A stretch of DNA of 35,396 nt from Tectiglobus sp051009975 (GCA_051009975.1 JBPCWA010000038.1:1-35396), one strand, 5' to 3'; shown: positions 7,592 through 17,072, counted from the first letter of the stretch. Translations and numbers: made by a program. The notes: generated from the letters alone by a model not told the origin.

Positions 7592-9505
7592 ATGCTCCAT
7601 ATCAACAAACTATCCTATCGAATTGACGGGCGCTTGATACTTGAAGAAGCGTCATGCGGTATTCCGACTGGTCATAAAGTCGGACTTGTTGGGCGAAATG
7701 GGGCCGGTAAAACAACACTCCTGCGCCTGCTTACAGGTGAGATTGCGCCCGAAGCGGGAACAATCATGTTGCCAAAATCGGCGCGAATTGGCCACGTCGC
7801 GCAAGAGGCGCCCGGAGGGCGGGAGACGCTTATAGACTGGGTCCTGGCGGCTGACACTGAACGGGCTGCATTGTTGAGCGAAGCTGCGACCGCGACGGAT
7901 CCAACTCGTATTGCCGATATTCAGATTCGTCTCAGCGATATCGGCGCACACAGCGCCCCGGCTCGGGCTGCTCGTATCCTTTCTGGCCTGGGATTTGATC
8001 AAAAATCACAGCAGCAGGCGTGTGGCGAATTTTCCGGAGGATGGCGAATGCGGGTGGCTCTCGCAGCTGTTCTCTTTCTCGAGCCAGATTTGTTACTGCT
8101 TGATGAGCCCACGAACTATCTTGACCTTGAGGGTTCGTTGTGGCTCGAAGGTTATCTGCGAAACTATCCGCATACGGTGTTGATCGTCAGCCACGATCGC
8201 AATTTGCTGAATCAGTCGGTCGGCGCAATCCTCAATCTCGAAAACAAGAAACTGACCTTGTACTCGGGTGGCTACGACGTCTTCGAAGAGACGCGACGAC
8301 TGCAACAGCAGATCGAGGCCAAACTGAAAAGAAAGCAGGATGAAGAGCGCCGACGTATCGCGGCATTCGTTGACCGATTTCGGGCCAAAGCAAGCAAGGC
8401 GACGCAGGCGCAGAGCCGTTTGAAGATGCTCGCCCGGATGCAGCCGATTGCCGCTCGATCCGACGAGCAAGTTCATCCATTCTCTTTCCCCGCGCCTGCG
8501 AAAGTCATTGCCAGCCCGTTGATTCAGATCGAGAATGCTTCAGTCGGATATGCGCCAGATCGTCCAATTCTTTCCCAGTTGAATTTGCGCATCGATAATG
8601 ACGACCGCATCGCTCTCCTTGGTCAGAATGGTAACGGCAAGTCTACATTTGCCAAACTCTTATGTCAGCGTTTGAAGGCAACGAGTGGTACTGTCAAGTC
8701 GCATAAGGACATGACATTTGGTTACTTCGCACAGCACCAATTGGATGAACTAGACTCCACAAGAACGCCCTACGATTACATTCGGCAGGTGATGCCAGAT
8801 GCTACGGAAGCGCAGCGACGCGGAAAACTGGGTGCTATTGGCTTCGGGTTCGAGAAGGCCGACAATTTCTGCAAGACACTCTCGGGAGGGGAAAAGGCGC
8901 GGCTCTTGCTCTTTCTTGCGACTTTTCATGGACCACACATCTTGATCCTAGACGAGCCAACCAACCACCTTGACGTTGATAGTCGACAGGCCTTGATTCA
9001 GGCAATAAATGACTTTCAAGGGGCAGTGATTATCATAAGTCATGACCGGCACATAATCGACGCATGTGCTGATCGACTTTGGGTGGTGCGCAAGGGGACT
9101 GTCGGAGCATTTGACGGCGACCTAGATGATTACCGTGTTTCGCTATTTCAAGATATCGCTGAAAGCAAACGCGAGACGCCGTCCAAGGAACCGTCGACGT
9201 CTTCTGGTGCCGAATTGGGGCGGGCTGAACAGCGTCGGGCCGCGGCCAACCTGCGACTGAGCCTAGCGCCTTTGAAAAAGGAGTTAGTGTCTGCAGAGAA
9301 AGAGGTCGCCGACTTAAGTGATAAGATTGCTAGATTAGACGAAGAACTTGCAGATAGTTCGATCTTCCAACGCGATCCCCAACAGGCCCAGCAGCTGGCC
9401 AAGCGGCGCGGTGGCTTAGTTAAGAGACTCAAAGTCGCGGAAGATGACTGGATGGTCGCAATGGAGGCATATGAAGCTGCAGAGGCGGCAGGAACGCAGA
9501 CATGA
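7592..9505 (+). CDS. ABC-F family ATPase (Uup/YheS-like)
   Basis: A soluble protein with two ABC ATPase domains and no membrane segments, as in the ABC-F family that acts on ribosomes (translation factors such as EttA, Uup and YheS). Domain 1 has Walker A GRNGAGKTT at 34-42, signature FSGGWRMR and Walker B LLLLDEPTNYLD. Domain 2 has Walker A GQNGNGKST, signature LSGGEKAR and Walker B LILDEPTNHLD. The charged helical linker between them (EAKLKRKQDEERRR onwards) is the ABC-F arm. The last 90 residues form a coiled coil as in Uup. I start at ATG 7592 because the family starts MLxIxxL; a GTG at 7520 would add 24 atypical residues. Neither has a clear SD. Confidence 0.93.
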   Translation: MLHINKLSYRIDGRLILEEASCGIPTGHKVGLVGRNGAGKTTLLRLLTGEIAPEAGTIMLPKSARIGHVAQEAPGGRETLIDWVLAADTERAALLSEAATATDPTRIADIQIRLSDIGAHSAPARAARILSGLGFDQKSQQQACGEFSGGWRMRVALAAVLFLEPDLLLLDEPTNYLDLEGSLWLEGYLRNYPHTVLIVSHDRNLLNQSVGAILNLENKKLTLYSGGYDVFEETRRLQQQIEAKLKRKQDEERRRIAAFVDRFRAKASKATQAQSRLKMLARMQPIAARSDEQVHPFSFPAPAKVIASPLIQIENASVGYAPDRPILSQLNLRIDNDDRIALLGQNGNGKSTFAKLLCQRLKATSGTVKSHKDMTFGYFAQHQLDELDSTRTPYDYIRQVMPDATEAQRRGKLGAIGFGFEKADNFCKTLSGGEKARLLLFLATFHGPHILILDEPTNHLDVDSRQALIQAINDFQGAVIIISHDRHIIDACADRLWVVRKGTVGAFDGDLDDYRVSLFQDIAESKRETPSKEPSTSSGAELGRAEQRRAAANLRLSLAPLKKELVSAEKEVADLSDKIARLDEELADSSIFQRDPQQAQQLAKRRGGLVKRLKVAEDDWMVAMEAYEAAEAAGTQT

Positions 9506-9691
9506 CACCAGGCGGTGGTATCGAACAATTCGTTGCGACATTCCTGTTGCTTGATCATTTCCAGTCGGGTCGAACGCATGATCCAAGTTGGCCGAGGTTA
9601 TACAACTGTCGATCTCAATAGGACTGTCGAAGTCGGTAGAACAAGCCTTTGTAGCTCTGTCGTGGTTTTGGGGCGAAGCTGCTCAATCCTG

Positions 9692-9715
9692 ATTAGATGC
9701 CTCATTAGATGCGTC
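9692..9715. repeat. 12-bp tandem duplication
   Basis: Two adjacent copies, ATTAGATGCCTC and ATTAGATGCGTC, differing at one base. They lie about 90 bases upstream of the GST start codon. This is one of the short tandem duplications that recur in the gaps of this window. Confidence 0.75.
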
Positions 9716-9788
9716 TAACGGTTTGATCAGGTGCTTAGGGCTTGCGAAGAATGACCACAGGCGGCACCATCTACACATCCGCGTCAAA

Positions 9789-9796
9789 AAGGAGGT
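9789..9796 (+). promoter_or_regulatory. Ribosome binding site deciding the GST start
   Basis: AAGGAGGT is a near-perfect SD eight bases before the ATG at 9805. It rules out the upstream in-frame ATG codons at 9742 and 9751 as the main start. Confidence 0.85.
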
Positions 9797-9804
9797 CTGG
9801 GTCC

Positions 9805-10407
9805 ATGAAACTGCTCTCCGCCGGACCATCACCTTATGTTCGAAAGGTTAGAATAACTGCAGCTCTGAAAGGGCTTGCAGCGCATATGTCGGTTCTGTCG
9901 GCCGACTCACCTGAACTGGGGGAACTTCGTGCGCGCAATCCCCTGTCCAAAATCCCAATTCTCGTTCTTGATAGCGGCGAGGTCATTTTCGATAGCCATG
10001 TGATTTGCGAGTATCTTGACGCGCAAGTCGCCGCGCCTGTTCTATTTCCAGCAGAGGGCGCCGCTAGATGGGAAATGCTCACTCGCGCCGCGATTGCTGA
10101 CGGTATGCTCGATGCCGCGCTTCTGCTCGTTTATGAAAAGCGATATCGCCCTGAGGAAAAGTGGGTGCAGAGCTGGATGGACATGCAACAAGCGAAGATT
10201 GACAAAGCTGTCGGACATCTGGAGGCAAATCCCCCCGTGTGGGACCGCAATCCGGACTACAGCCATATTACTATTGCCGCTGCACTTGGCTATCTCGATT
10301 TCCGTCATGGTGGTGCCTGGCGCGAGGAAAACCCTAAAATGGTGGAATGGCTCGAGAATTTTGCGGGGGCTGTTCCGGCATACCAAGAGACAGCACCAAC
10401 CAATTGA
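9805..10407 (+). CDS. Glutathione S-transferase family protein
   Basis: A 200-residue cytosolic GST-like protein. The N-terminal thioredoxin-fold domain begins MKLLSAGPSPYVRKVR. It contains the conserved cis-proline and strand IPILVLDSG, and the glutathione-binding acidic-serine element VIFDSHVICEYLD. The helical C-terminal domain follows from about residue 85. There is no cysteine in the SPYVRKVR active-site region, so a serine or backbone amide would activate glutathione; this is an inference. The next gene starts 35 bases downstream on the same strand, so the two may share a transcript. The substrate is not predictable. Confidence 0.9.
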   Translation: MKLLSAGPSPYVRKVRITAALKGLAAHMSVLSADSPELGELRARNPLSKIPILVLDSGEVIFDSHVICEYLDAQVAAPVLFPAEGAARWEMLTRAAIADGMLDAALLLVYEKRYRPEEKWVQSWMDMQQAKIDKAVGHLEANPPVWDRNPDYSHITIAAALGYLDFRHGGAWREENPKMVEWLENFAGAVPAYQETAPTN

Positions 10408-10442
10408 CTTACAGATTTGGCACGAGCCATAGCAGTGGAAAA

Positions 10443-11228
10443 ATGACTAGATTTGATCCGACAAAGTCAGCAGCATTTCTTGCAGACGCGCATCTGCGGC
10501 GAATACCCTTCGCCAATTTGAGCGGTCCTCATGCACCTAAGACCATTAGTGAAGCCTACGAAGTTCAGGAAGAGTTGTGCAAAATCTGGCGAGACGTTTA
10601 CGGCGAGGTATCTGGGCTTAAGATTGCCACGACTACGAAAGTTATGCAGGAGTTGATGGGAATTGATCATCCGTGTGGTGGCTTCATCTTTGAGAACCGA
10701 ATTCACACTTCGCCGGCTACGCTTAGCTCAAAGGAATTTATTCATCCAATGTTGGAGTGTGAACTTGCGGTACGTCTTCGCCGAGATATTCTGTCCGAAG
10801 GAGCGACCCTCACTCCTACTGACGTGCGAACGGCAGTGGGGCAAGCGATGGCCGTTTTCGAAATCATAGAGGATCGAGCTGCCGACTATTCTGAATGTGA
10901 CGCACGTTCACTGATTGCGGACAATGCATGGAACGCCGGTGTCGTGTGTAGTACACCAGTCGATGTGGGTGCAGATATGGATCTCAATGGTCTGGTGGGG
11001 CGTCTTCAAGTTAACGGTGAACGGCAGTCGGAAGGACTGACAGATGATCCGATGGGAGCGCTGGCTTGGGTCGCGAACCTGGCTATTGAGCGCGGACGGC
11101 CGTTGCGGAGAGGTATGACGGTAATAACAGGAAGTGTCATTGCGACTCTGCCCATCAAGCCGGGAGATTACTTCCAGTTTACACTCGACCAGATTGGGTG
11201 CACCAAGGTTGCAATGGAACTCTCATAG
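10443..11228 (+). CDS. 2-keto-4-pentenoate hydratase family protein (FAH superfamily)
   Basis: A 261-residue enzyme of the MhpD/HpcG-like hydratase group within the fumarylacetoacetate hydrolase superfamily. Such enzymes add water to 2-hydroxypenta-2,4-dienoate in meta-cleavage pathways or decarboxylate related keto acids, using a divalent metal. The metal-binding acidic residues are visible as ECELAV and FEIIEDRAADY. The region YGEVSGLKIATTTK and the C-terminal TGSVIATLPIKPGDYFQF are typical. I start at ATG 10443, close behind GTGGAA; the longer in-frame version would run back into the GST gene. No other meta-cleavage genes are nearby. Its end overlaps the end of the convergent cyclotransferase gene by six bases. 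Confidence 0.9.
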   Translation: MTRFDPTKSAAFLADAHLRRIPFANLSGPHAPKTISEAYEVQEELCKIWRDVYGEVSGLKIATTTKVMQELMGIDHPCGGFIFENRIHTSPATLSSKEFIHPMLECELAVRLRRDILSEGATLTPTDVRTAVGQAMAVFEIIEDRAADYSECDARSLIADNAWNAGVVCSTPVDVGADMDLNGLVGRLQVNGERQSEGLTDDPMGALAWVANLAIERGRPLRRGMTVITGSVIATLPIKPGDYFQFTLDQIGCTKVAMELS

Positions 11229-11663
11229 ATTTCTTCGAGTTGTTTCGCATGTCGCCGCCAGCCAGCGGCCAGATTCGATGAGTTGTTGTTCGTCCACCCG
11301 AACGTTGAGCGCGTAAACCCAAGCTTTGGTTGAGCCCGAACTAAGGAGTTCGACTGAATGGACAACCCGTCGGTATTCGTTTTGAGCCAAATTCGTTGGA
11401 TCGAGGCCTTCGTAGGTGTCGAGCCAAGCGAATGTGGCGGTCGGGTCATGAAGATCGAGAAGTTCTCCATAGGCAAAAGGCGATCTGGTTTTTTCCAGCC
11501 CTAACGCTGGATAATTGCCCAGATTGAACAATCGCCCGTTGATGCGTGCTTCTCCGAGCAGATGGCTTTCTGCCGCCAGGCGGCGGCGCTGATCCGTTCC
11601 GAGTTCTCCCTTTGCCCGCGACATTAACGTGCCATAGACAAACAAGTACTTGGTCATTTTCAT
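11223..11663 (-). CDS. Gamma-glutamylcyclotransferase family protein (AIG2/GGACT-like)
   Basis: A 146-residue protein of the gamma-glutamylcyclotransferase fold, which releases 5-oxoproline from gamma-glutamyl compounds. The N-terminal YLFVYGTLM loop is diagnostic, and the likely catalytic glutamate lies in WLDTYEGLD. A basic and polar tail of about ten residues follows. ATG at 11663 or at 11657 could be the start; neither has a clear SD. The gene converges on the hydratase gene, with a six-base overlap of the two 3' ends. A 12-bp tandem repeat lies 40 bases upstream of its start, in the probable promoter. Confidence 0.9.
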   Translation of the reverse strand: MKMTKYLFVYGTLMSRAKGELGTDQRRRLAAESHLLGEARINGRLFNLGNYPALGLEKTRSPFAYGELLDLHDPTATFAWLDTYEGLDPTNLAQNEYRRVVHSVELLSSGSTKAWVYALNVRVDEQQLIESGRWLAATCETTRRNL

Positions 11664-11703
11664 GGATTACGATCCGCAGCTCGGCCCACCGCTGCGTCGC
11701 TGG

Positions 11704-11775
11704 ACGATCGAAGCAACGATCGAAGCAACGATCTAAGCAACGATCTAAGCAACGATCTAAGCCAACGTTCGAAGC
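11704..11775. repeat. 12-bp tandem repeat, five copies plus a degenerate sixth
   Basis: Units of ACGATCGAAGCA at 11704 and 11716, then ACGATCTAAGCA at 11728 and 11740, ACGATCTAAGCC at 11752, and a degraded copy AACGTTCGAAGC at 11764-11775. Later copies share a G to T change, so the array grew by duplicating a changed unit. It lies between the 3' end of the AsmA gene and the start of the cyclotransferase gene. The units are contiguous without spacers, so this is not a CRISPR. Confidence 0.92.
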
Positions 11776-11884
11776 GGACGATTGGCGACCAATGTGTTAG
11801 TGGACAAATTGATTCTTCGAAGACAACGAGGATGATGATGTCCTTGGATAGCTTTCTTGGCTACGCCTTAACGGATAGCGACCA

Positions 11885-14800
11885 TTAATTGCTAATGAAC
11901 GGTCTCCAATCATCGGTCTCTATATCGCGATCGCCCCCCGGTCTTTGTGTGCTGCCATAGGGGCGCGACCGCGCGATACCGTTTGTCTGCGGCGCCAAAC
12001 CCGGCCAATCCTCGCCACCGATCTGTTGACTTTCGCCATCGGTCGGCGGTGGGAGATCTTCTTCCTCGAGTCGCGAAGGATCAGGCCGCAACGGTACCCG
12101 GCGGTATCGAGAGTCCTTGTACTTTGATCGATAGAGGCGCCGTTTTCGCGCATCCTCTTCAATCGCTCGGCGTCGCCGGGTATCCGATCGACGTCGACGC
12201 TTCGCCTCTGCCTTGCCTAGCGCTTCATCTTCACGCCGCAGGCTCTCAAGTCGTTGCACATCGTGCTCCATGCGTCGAACTGTGAGTTCGCGTTGCAGGT
12301 CGGCCGAGTCAACTTCCGGTTCTATCGACGAAAGGTTGGCAACAGGCCCTGAATAGTCCAATCGAACTGAGGGCAGACGTTGTTGTGCAGCATTTGCTTC
12401 CCTCGCGCTCGCCGACGCGGTCTCTGCGCTGAGCAGCGTCGACGCAACACGCCAGCGACTATTGAGAACCATGCGGACTAGATCTACAGCCGTCGAGTTG
12501 CGCAAAATGGTTCGCCCTTGATCAACGGTCACGTCATCAATCTTTAACGCTCCATCCCTCAATTCTAGTAAAGACGACTGGTCCGGTATTGCGATCGATC
12601 CCTCTAAAACCTGGGCTTTGATAATATCGGACATTTGATCGGGCTTTACCGCCCCGACCACAACATCATCCGCGAGGCGAGAAAGCGATGCGCCAGGTAG
12701 GCCAGGTAGTCTGGCTTCTTTAAGAGAGAGTTGTCCTTTGCCCTTAAGCGCGGTTACTAACGCTCGCGGACTCAAGCCTTGACCCTGGAACGAGATTGAC
12801 GCAGCAAAACTTCCGCCAACGCGTTGGCGCATATTTGGCGAGACAATTGCCTCAATGTGTGCCGAGGTCAGGGAGGCTTTGCCTTCGGCAATTACGCCAG
12901 CCCTGGCAGGTCGTAGTTGGCCACCTGCGGAAAACCGTCCGCCGAACATTGTGCCGGTAACTTTTGACAATGTAATCTTTCCGTCCGAAAGCTGGAGCGA
13001 AAGATTGGCATTTGCCAAATCGACACCTTCCACCAAACTGAACTCAGGTGTGGCGATTTGCATGTCAACATCAAAGAGCTCGGTCGCAATCATCACAAAT
13101 GGCTGCTCGGACCAGAATGACCCACTTGGGTTCGTCGCCAATTGCTCGCTAGGTCGGCTTGATGCTACGTTCAGCGGATGGGCCAACGTCGGTCCATGGA
13201 TTGCTGACGCCCAGAGGCGACCGCTGACTCTATGCCGGCTTCCGTTTCGCTTTTTCAGATCGACTTGCACGCTTCCGGACAGTTTTGTTTCGCCGACCTG
13301 CAGATCGATCGGTTCAAGAATGAGTCGATCGCTGGTTCTGGCAATTGCGAAGCGACCGCTCGAAGCTATAGTTGGAGCGAAAACTGTTGGCCAGTCGGGG
13401 GATATCGTGCGCATTGCTGTCGCGACGTCAGAGATTCGAATGTCACCAAATGCGTCCCAGTCCAAACCGAATTTGCCAGTCTGACGTACGCTCGACTGTC
13501 CCTTCCCTTCAAGCCTGATCTGCCATTCTTGACTGGCAATCGTTGCTGAAGCCTCCAACTGTTGGTCTGGGGTTCCAGCCACGCTCAAGCGTAAAATGGA
13601 ACGGTCTTTGGGCGGTGTCTTAACTGGCTCGACTCCGCGCTTCTGTCTTAAAGGATCGGCCGTCGAACCACTCAGTGCAGCCAGAAGGATACCAACTGAC
13701 GAACCAGCATCACCATCTACAGTCGCGTCTGCGTCGAGATGTTGTTGCCGCCACTTGGTAAGAGGTCCGGCGGTAGTGAGCGAAGCGCGAACTTTATCCG
13801 AGGCTATTGCACCATCGACTTTGAGGCTGGTTCGTGGCTTGCCAGCGCGAATTTCGGATTTTGTTGAAAAAGCTAGTTTCGTAGGATTGCCCCGCGTGAT
13901 TGCCGTCAATTGCGGAGGTCCGATTCCGACTACCTGCGAGGCAAAATGACTAAGCTGCTCGACGTCGACGTCGTCTGCCATTTCGACCCGACCCACAATA
14001 TCCCATAGCGGCACTTTGGACTGCGAGTGGACTTCACCCTCAAGGGCCACCTTCAATCCGGGTCCGATCGTGAACCGCGATGGTTCGACACGAAGTAACC
14101 CTTCGCGTTTTGTGAGGCGGATTTGCATGTCAGACAGAGTATTTTGGCCATCATTTGCGCTTCCGACACGGGCTGAGACCGTGAGATCAGCCTTGCCAAG
14201 GAGATCGGCCAAAGGCGCCGTGGCAGGCGCATCTGAAAGCGGCCAGCCAAGTGCCGCCGCGGCATTTTTCAAGGATAGTGAGCCTCTCGCAAAATGAGAG
14301 ATATCCAGATGGTCGGACCAAATATCGATATTGGCCTGTGGTCTCTCGGCACCCCAAGAATACGAGATGTTTCCGCGAGAAGACTGACCCGCGATGGACA
14401 CATCAGAGATGTTCAAGTGTAGCGCGTCGTCGCCGAGGTCAATTCGACTAGCGAGGTTGAACACTCCAGATGCTCTGTTGCCAAGCGAGGTCCGGCCTGG
14501 CCGCGCCCAAGCGGTGAACTCGCTCAAGCTTGCGCCTTTGACAAGGACGTAGCCCGAAATTACTGGTTTGGATTGCCCTAGCTGCAAGCTTCCATCCGCG
14601 CGCAGTTGCGTCCTTCCGGGCAATCCAATGCTCAGACGGTTGATTTTGACCCCTTTGCCTTGCTGGGCGAAATCCAATTGCAAGGCACTGACCGTTTGGC
14701 CGCCAAGATTTGCCTGCTCGATGTCGACGCTCAATTGGCTGGCTCGGAATTGGCCCATTCCAAATCCAGTGCTTGTAAGCAGTCCAAGAACGAGTGCGGG

Positions 14801-15793
14801 GTTGTCTTTGGAGCGGCCATTGGTAATTGCGTCAAAGTCCAGCCATTTCGATGTCAGAGTCCCCTCGATGCTAGCCTGGCTGCCCCAGCGAGTCGTCAGT
14901 TGACCGGCCAGCCTTTGAGGTCGATCAAGGCTTTCGATTGAAATGGCGACATTGCTGAGGTTTGCCGACAGCGTATCCGCTGAGAGCTCTCCGGTGAGCC
15001 GCAATGGTGCCGCGCGAATTTCGCTTCCGAATAGTCCTAACTTTAGGGTTGAGTTGGCCTTAAGGGCACCAGCGAATTTCGGCTTCTTTGCGAAATCGAT
15101 GATTCGACCATCGATTGTCATGCTAGAATCGTCAATTGATGATTGGGCGCTTGTTTTGAGCCGAAGGCTACCTCCGCTGTCGATTGAAGACGTTGCGAGG
15201 CGAATTTTGCGTTTCACCCCCGCTATCAGGGCGCTACCGGTATACTTGTACGGACCGCGGAGCGCGGTGGCAGTCAATTCACCGGATATCTCATCAATTT
15301 GGGCCAATGCTAGACCGTTCGCGTCCTCAATCCTAATGCTTCCGTTGCTAACGACTGCTGATTGGAGCGCGATGTCTTTGGGTAATAGCGGCAAGTAGGA
15401 CGGTTGCATCTTGACGCGCTGCCAGTTCCAACTGCCCTGTTTATCGAACCTCAAGCGCAGTTTTGGTCCATCAAGCTCGAGTTTCCTCGCTTCAATTATA
15501 CCTCGCAGAAGTGGCGGCACCGAGAGGAGTACATTAAATTTATCTGTGCGAAAGAATGATCCGGGGACGCCAGGAGCATCGGCGATGCGCACTTGCTCGA
15601 AGCTGACGTAAGGTACTGGTAGTATCCGCAAGCGAACTTCACCGCCGACGCGGACCTCCCGACCGAGCAACCGCGATACCTCTTCCTCGAATATTCCGCG
15701 ATACTGGTTCCAATCAACGAGTGGCGGCACTGCAAAGAGTGCGCAAAGCGCGACAACGAGTATACCAGCTGTCCACATTAAGAAATTGTTCAT
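11885..15793 (-). CDS. AsmA family protein
   Basis: A 1302-residue protein of the AsmA family, large inner-membrane-anchored periplasmic proteins with a repeated beta-groove fold. They are implicated in lipid transport to, or assembly of, the outer membrane. A single N-terminal helix at residues 7-25 is followed by VDWNQYRGIFEEEVSRLLGR, the usual start of the AsmA domain, and RVGGEVRLRILPVPYVSF. The middle consists of repeating beta-rich segments. The C-terminal AsmA region includes MFGGRFSAGGQLRPARAG and GKGQLSLKEARLPGLPGASL. The last 130 residues are unusual: a charged, arginine-rich, coiled-coil-like stretch with EAKRRRRSDTRRRRAIEED, then a proline-rich tail. The start is ATG 15793. Confidence 0.93.
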   Translation of the reverse strand: MNNFLMWTAGILVVALCALFAVPPLVDWNQYRGIFEEEVSRLLGREVRVGGEVRLRILPVPYVSFEQVRIADAPGVPGSFFRTDKFNVLLSVPPLLRGIIEARKLELDGPKLRLRFDKQGSWNWQRVKMQPSYLPLLPKDIALQSAVVSNGSIRIEDANGLALAQIDEISGELTATALRGPYKYTGSALIAGVKRKIRLATSSIDSGGSLRLKTSAQSSIDDSSMTIDGRIIDFAKKPKFAGALKANSTLKLGLFGSEIRAAPLRLTGELSADTLSANLSNVAISIESLDRPQRLAGQLTTRWGSQASIEGTLTSKWLDFDAITNGRSKDNPALVLGLLTSTGFGMGQFRASQLSVDIEQANLGGQTVSALQLDFAQQGKGVKINRLSIGLPGRTQLRADGSLQLGQSKPVISGYVLVKGASLSEFTAWARPGRTSLGNRASGVFNLASRIDLGDDALHLNISDVSIAGQSSRGNISYSWGAERPQANIDIWSDHLDISHFARGSLSLKNAAAALGWPLSDAPATAPLADLLGKADLTVSARVGSANDGQNTLSDMQIRLTKREGLLRVEPSRFTIGPGLKVALEGEVHSQSKVPLWDIVGRVEMADDVDVEQLSHFASQVVGIGPPQLTAITRGNPTKLAFSTKSEIRAGKPRTSLKVDGAIASDKVRASLTTAGPLTKWRQQHLDADATVDGDAGSSVGILLAALSGSTADPLRQKRGVEPVKTPPKDRSILRLSVAGTPDQQLEASATIASQEWQIRLEGKGQSSVRQTGKFGLDWDAFGDIRISDVATAMRTISPDWPTVFAPTIASSGRFAIARTSDRLILEPIDLQVGETKLSGSVQVDLKKRNGSRHRVSGRLWASAIHGPTLAHPLNVASSRPSEQLATNPSGSFWSEQPFVMIATELFDVDMQIATPEFSLVEGVDLANANLSLQLSDGKITLSKVTGTMFGGRFSAGGQLRPARAGVIAEGKASLTSAHIEAIVSPNMRQRVGGSFAASISFQGQGLSPRALVTALKGKGQLSLKEARLPGLPGASLSRLADDVVVGAVKPDQMSDIIKAQVLEGSIAIPDQSSLLELRDGALKIDDVTVDQGRTILRNSTAVDLVRMVLNSRWRVASTLLSAETASASAREANAAQQRLPSVRLDYSGPVANLSSIEPEVDSADLQRELTVRRMEHDVQRLESLRREDEALGKAEAKRRRRSDTRRRRAIEEDARKRRLYRSKYKDSRYRRVPLRPDPSRLEEEDLPPPTDGESQQIGGEDWPGLAPQTNGIARSRPYGSTQRPGGDRDIETDDWRPFISN

Positions 15794-16168
15794 GTCATCT
15801 CAACGCAGTTGCCAACGCCGCGGCAGCCTTTTGACTAGGTTGACTGATGTTCCCATCACAATCATACGGTTCCAGCTGACTAGTTGATGGCGTTTGGGTT
15901 TGTTGTGAGTACTCTACCCACAACTAACTCTCGCGACTCTCGTCCCAAAGGTCAGCTGGCGTCCACATTATTCGATATCGCTGGTCAACAAAATCTAACG
16001 GTAGCAAGCGCCATTCGATTTCACTTGACCGCGTTATGCCGAATTGATCTGTCGACTTCCCTCTTCCCGCATGAAGACTATACGTCTAATTCGTTGGTGT
16101 TGCCAAGGTGAGGCGAATAGACGTCAGCCGACCGGGTGTAAGGTTTGCGCGAATGAAATGTGCTCTGC
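15794..16168. other. Gene-free gap upstream of AsmA
   Basis: A 375-base interval between the end of the SDR gene and the start of the AsmA gene, both leftward. It probably contains the AsmA promoter. The words TTGACT, CTGACT and TTGATG recur around 15830-15890, but not as an exact repeat. A short cysteine-rich frame starting at ATG 16071 runs into the SDR gene on the opposite strand and looks accidental. Nothing else was recognised. Confidence 0.45.
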
Positions 16169-16951
16169 TCAGACAATCGGGCACATTCCTCCGTCAACGT
16201 TAATTGCAGTGCCTGTTACATATGATCCGGCATTCGACGCCAAGAAGCAGACAACGTTGGCGAATTCGTCGGCACCTCCGACCCGGCCCAGGGGAATATT
16301 GCGACTCATGTCCTGATAAAATTCCTCGATGGATCGGTCCGAGTCTTCGCTGGTGTGGCGTCGGATCCATTGGTCACTTTTGATGCGTCCGACAAGCACA
16401 GCGTTCACCAAAATGTTGTGCGGCGCGCCCTCACCTGCAAGAATTTTTGTGAGTGCCATTCCCGCTGCACGGCTGACGGCGGTCGGCGCCCCCTCTGGTG
16501 GCGGAGCTTTTGCGCCGGTGTTGAGAACATTTATGATGCGCCCCCATCGTTGGTCGCGCATTCCCGGCAAAGCCAAACGAGAGAGACGAATTGCAGCGAA
16601 AAGCTTGAGATCGAGGTCGGTCTGCCAAACCTCGTCGGACAACTCCTCAAACGCTCCTCGTTTTGAGGTTCCCGCATTGTTGACGAGGACATCGATTGAG
16701 CCAAGTCGCGCCACCGCTTCTTCATGAGCGCTCAAACAGCCCTCAGCAGTACTGACGTCAGCGGCGATCGGTATAACCTTGCTGTTTCCGACAGATTGGA
16801 TGTGTTCTCTGGCTTCCTCCAGAACACTCTCACGGCGTGCTACGATTGCGACGTGCGCACCAGCTTCGGCAAAACGGGTAGCGATTGCACGACCAATGCC
16901 GAGGCTACCACCTGTAATTAGCGCTTTTCGGCCGGTCATCGTGAGCTGCAT
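16169..16951 (-). CDS. SDR-fold protein with an altered catalytic triad
   Basis: A 260-residue short-chain dehydrogenase/reductase. The nucleotide-binding motif TGGSLGIG (13-20), the AADV adenine-ring site and NNAG (91-94) are intact, so it should bind NAD(P). However, the classical Ser-Tyr-Lys triad does not fit. Aligning INVLNTG and APTAVSRAAG with the usual INISS and YSASKAA places Asn144, Thr157 and Arg161 at those positions. It may be a non-classical SDR with another mechanism, or not a dehydrogenase. The C-terminal VTGTAINVDGG motif is normal. The start at ATG 16951 has GAGG about eight bases upstream. It is divergent from the epimerase gene, with about 120 bases between starts. Confidence 0.9.
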   Translation of the reverse strand: MQLTMTGRKALITGGSLGIGRAIATRFAEAGAHVAIVARRESVLEEAREHIQSVGNSKVIPIAADVSTAEGCLSAHEEAVARLGSIDVLVNNAGTSKRGAFEELSDEVWQTDLDLKLFAAIRLSRLALPGMRDQRWGRIINVLNTGAKAPPPEGAPTAVSRAAGMALTKILAGEGAPHNILVNAVLVGRIKSDQWIRRHTSEDSDRSIEEFYQDMSRNIPLGRVGGADEFANVVCFLASNAGSYVTGTAINVDGGMCPIV

Positions 16952-17072
16952 GAAGGAGCCTCATTGTTAGATTGCTGCAATAGAGAGACGCGCATTGACA
17001 TTGTGTCACATCGTCGAGCGCAGATCTGATTGGCAGGTGACCGATACAAATTCAAACGCTGGATATGATGAC

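Larger units (their letters stand above)
9506..9804. other. Intergenic gap before the GST gene
   Basis: About 300 bases with no credible gene. It contains the 12-bp direct repeat at 9692-9715 and, at its end, the strong ribosome binding site for the GST gene. No terminator hairpin for the ABC-F gene was recognised. Confidence 0.5.

Noticed and set aside
11704..11775. CRISPR array
   Set aside because: The units are 12 bases, contiguous and without spacers, and no cas gene is near.
12855..13484. A 209-codon open frame on the plus strand inside the AsmA gene
   Set aside because: It lies opposite a strongly supported coding region, has no ribosome binding site and its product shows no domain. 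It is a shadow of the AsmA codon pattern, as are the other plus-strand frames between 11945 and 15611.
16071..16316. Cysteine-rich small frame on the plus strand
   Set aside because: Its second half is antisense to the conserved C-terminus of the SDR gene, and no ribosome binding site precedes it.
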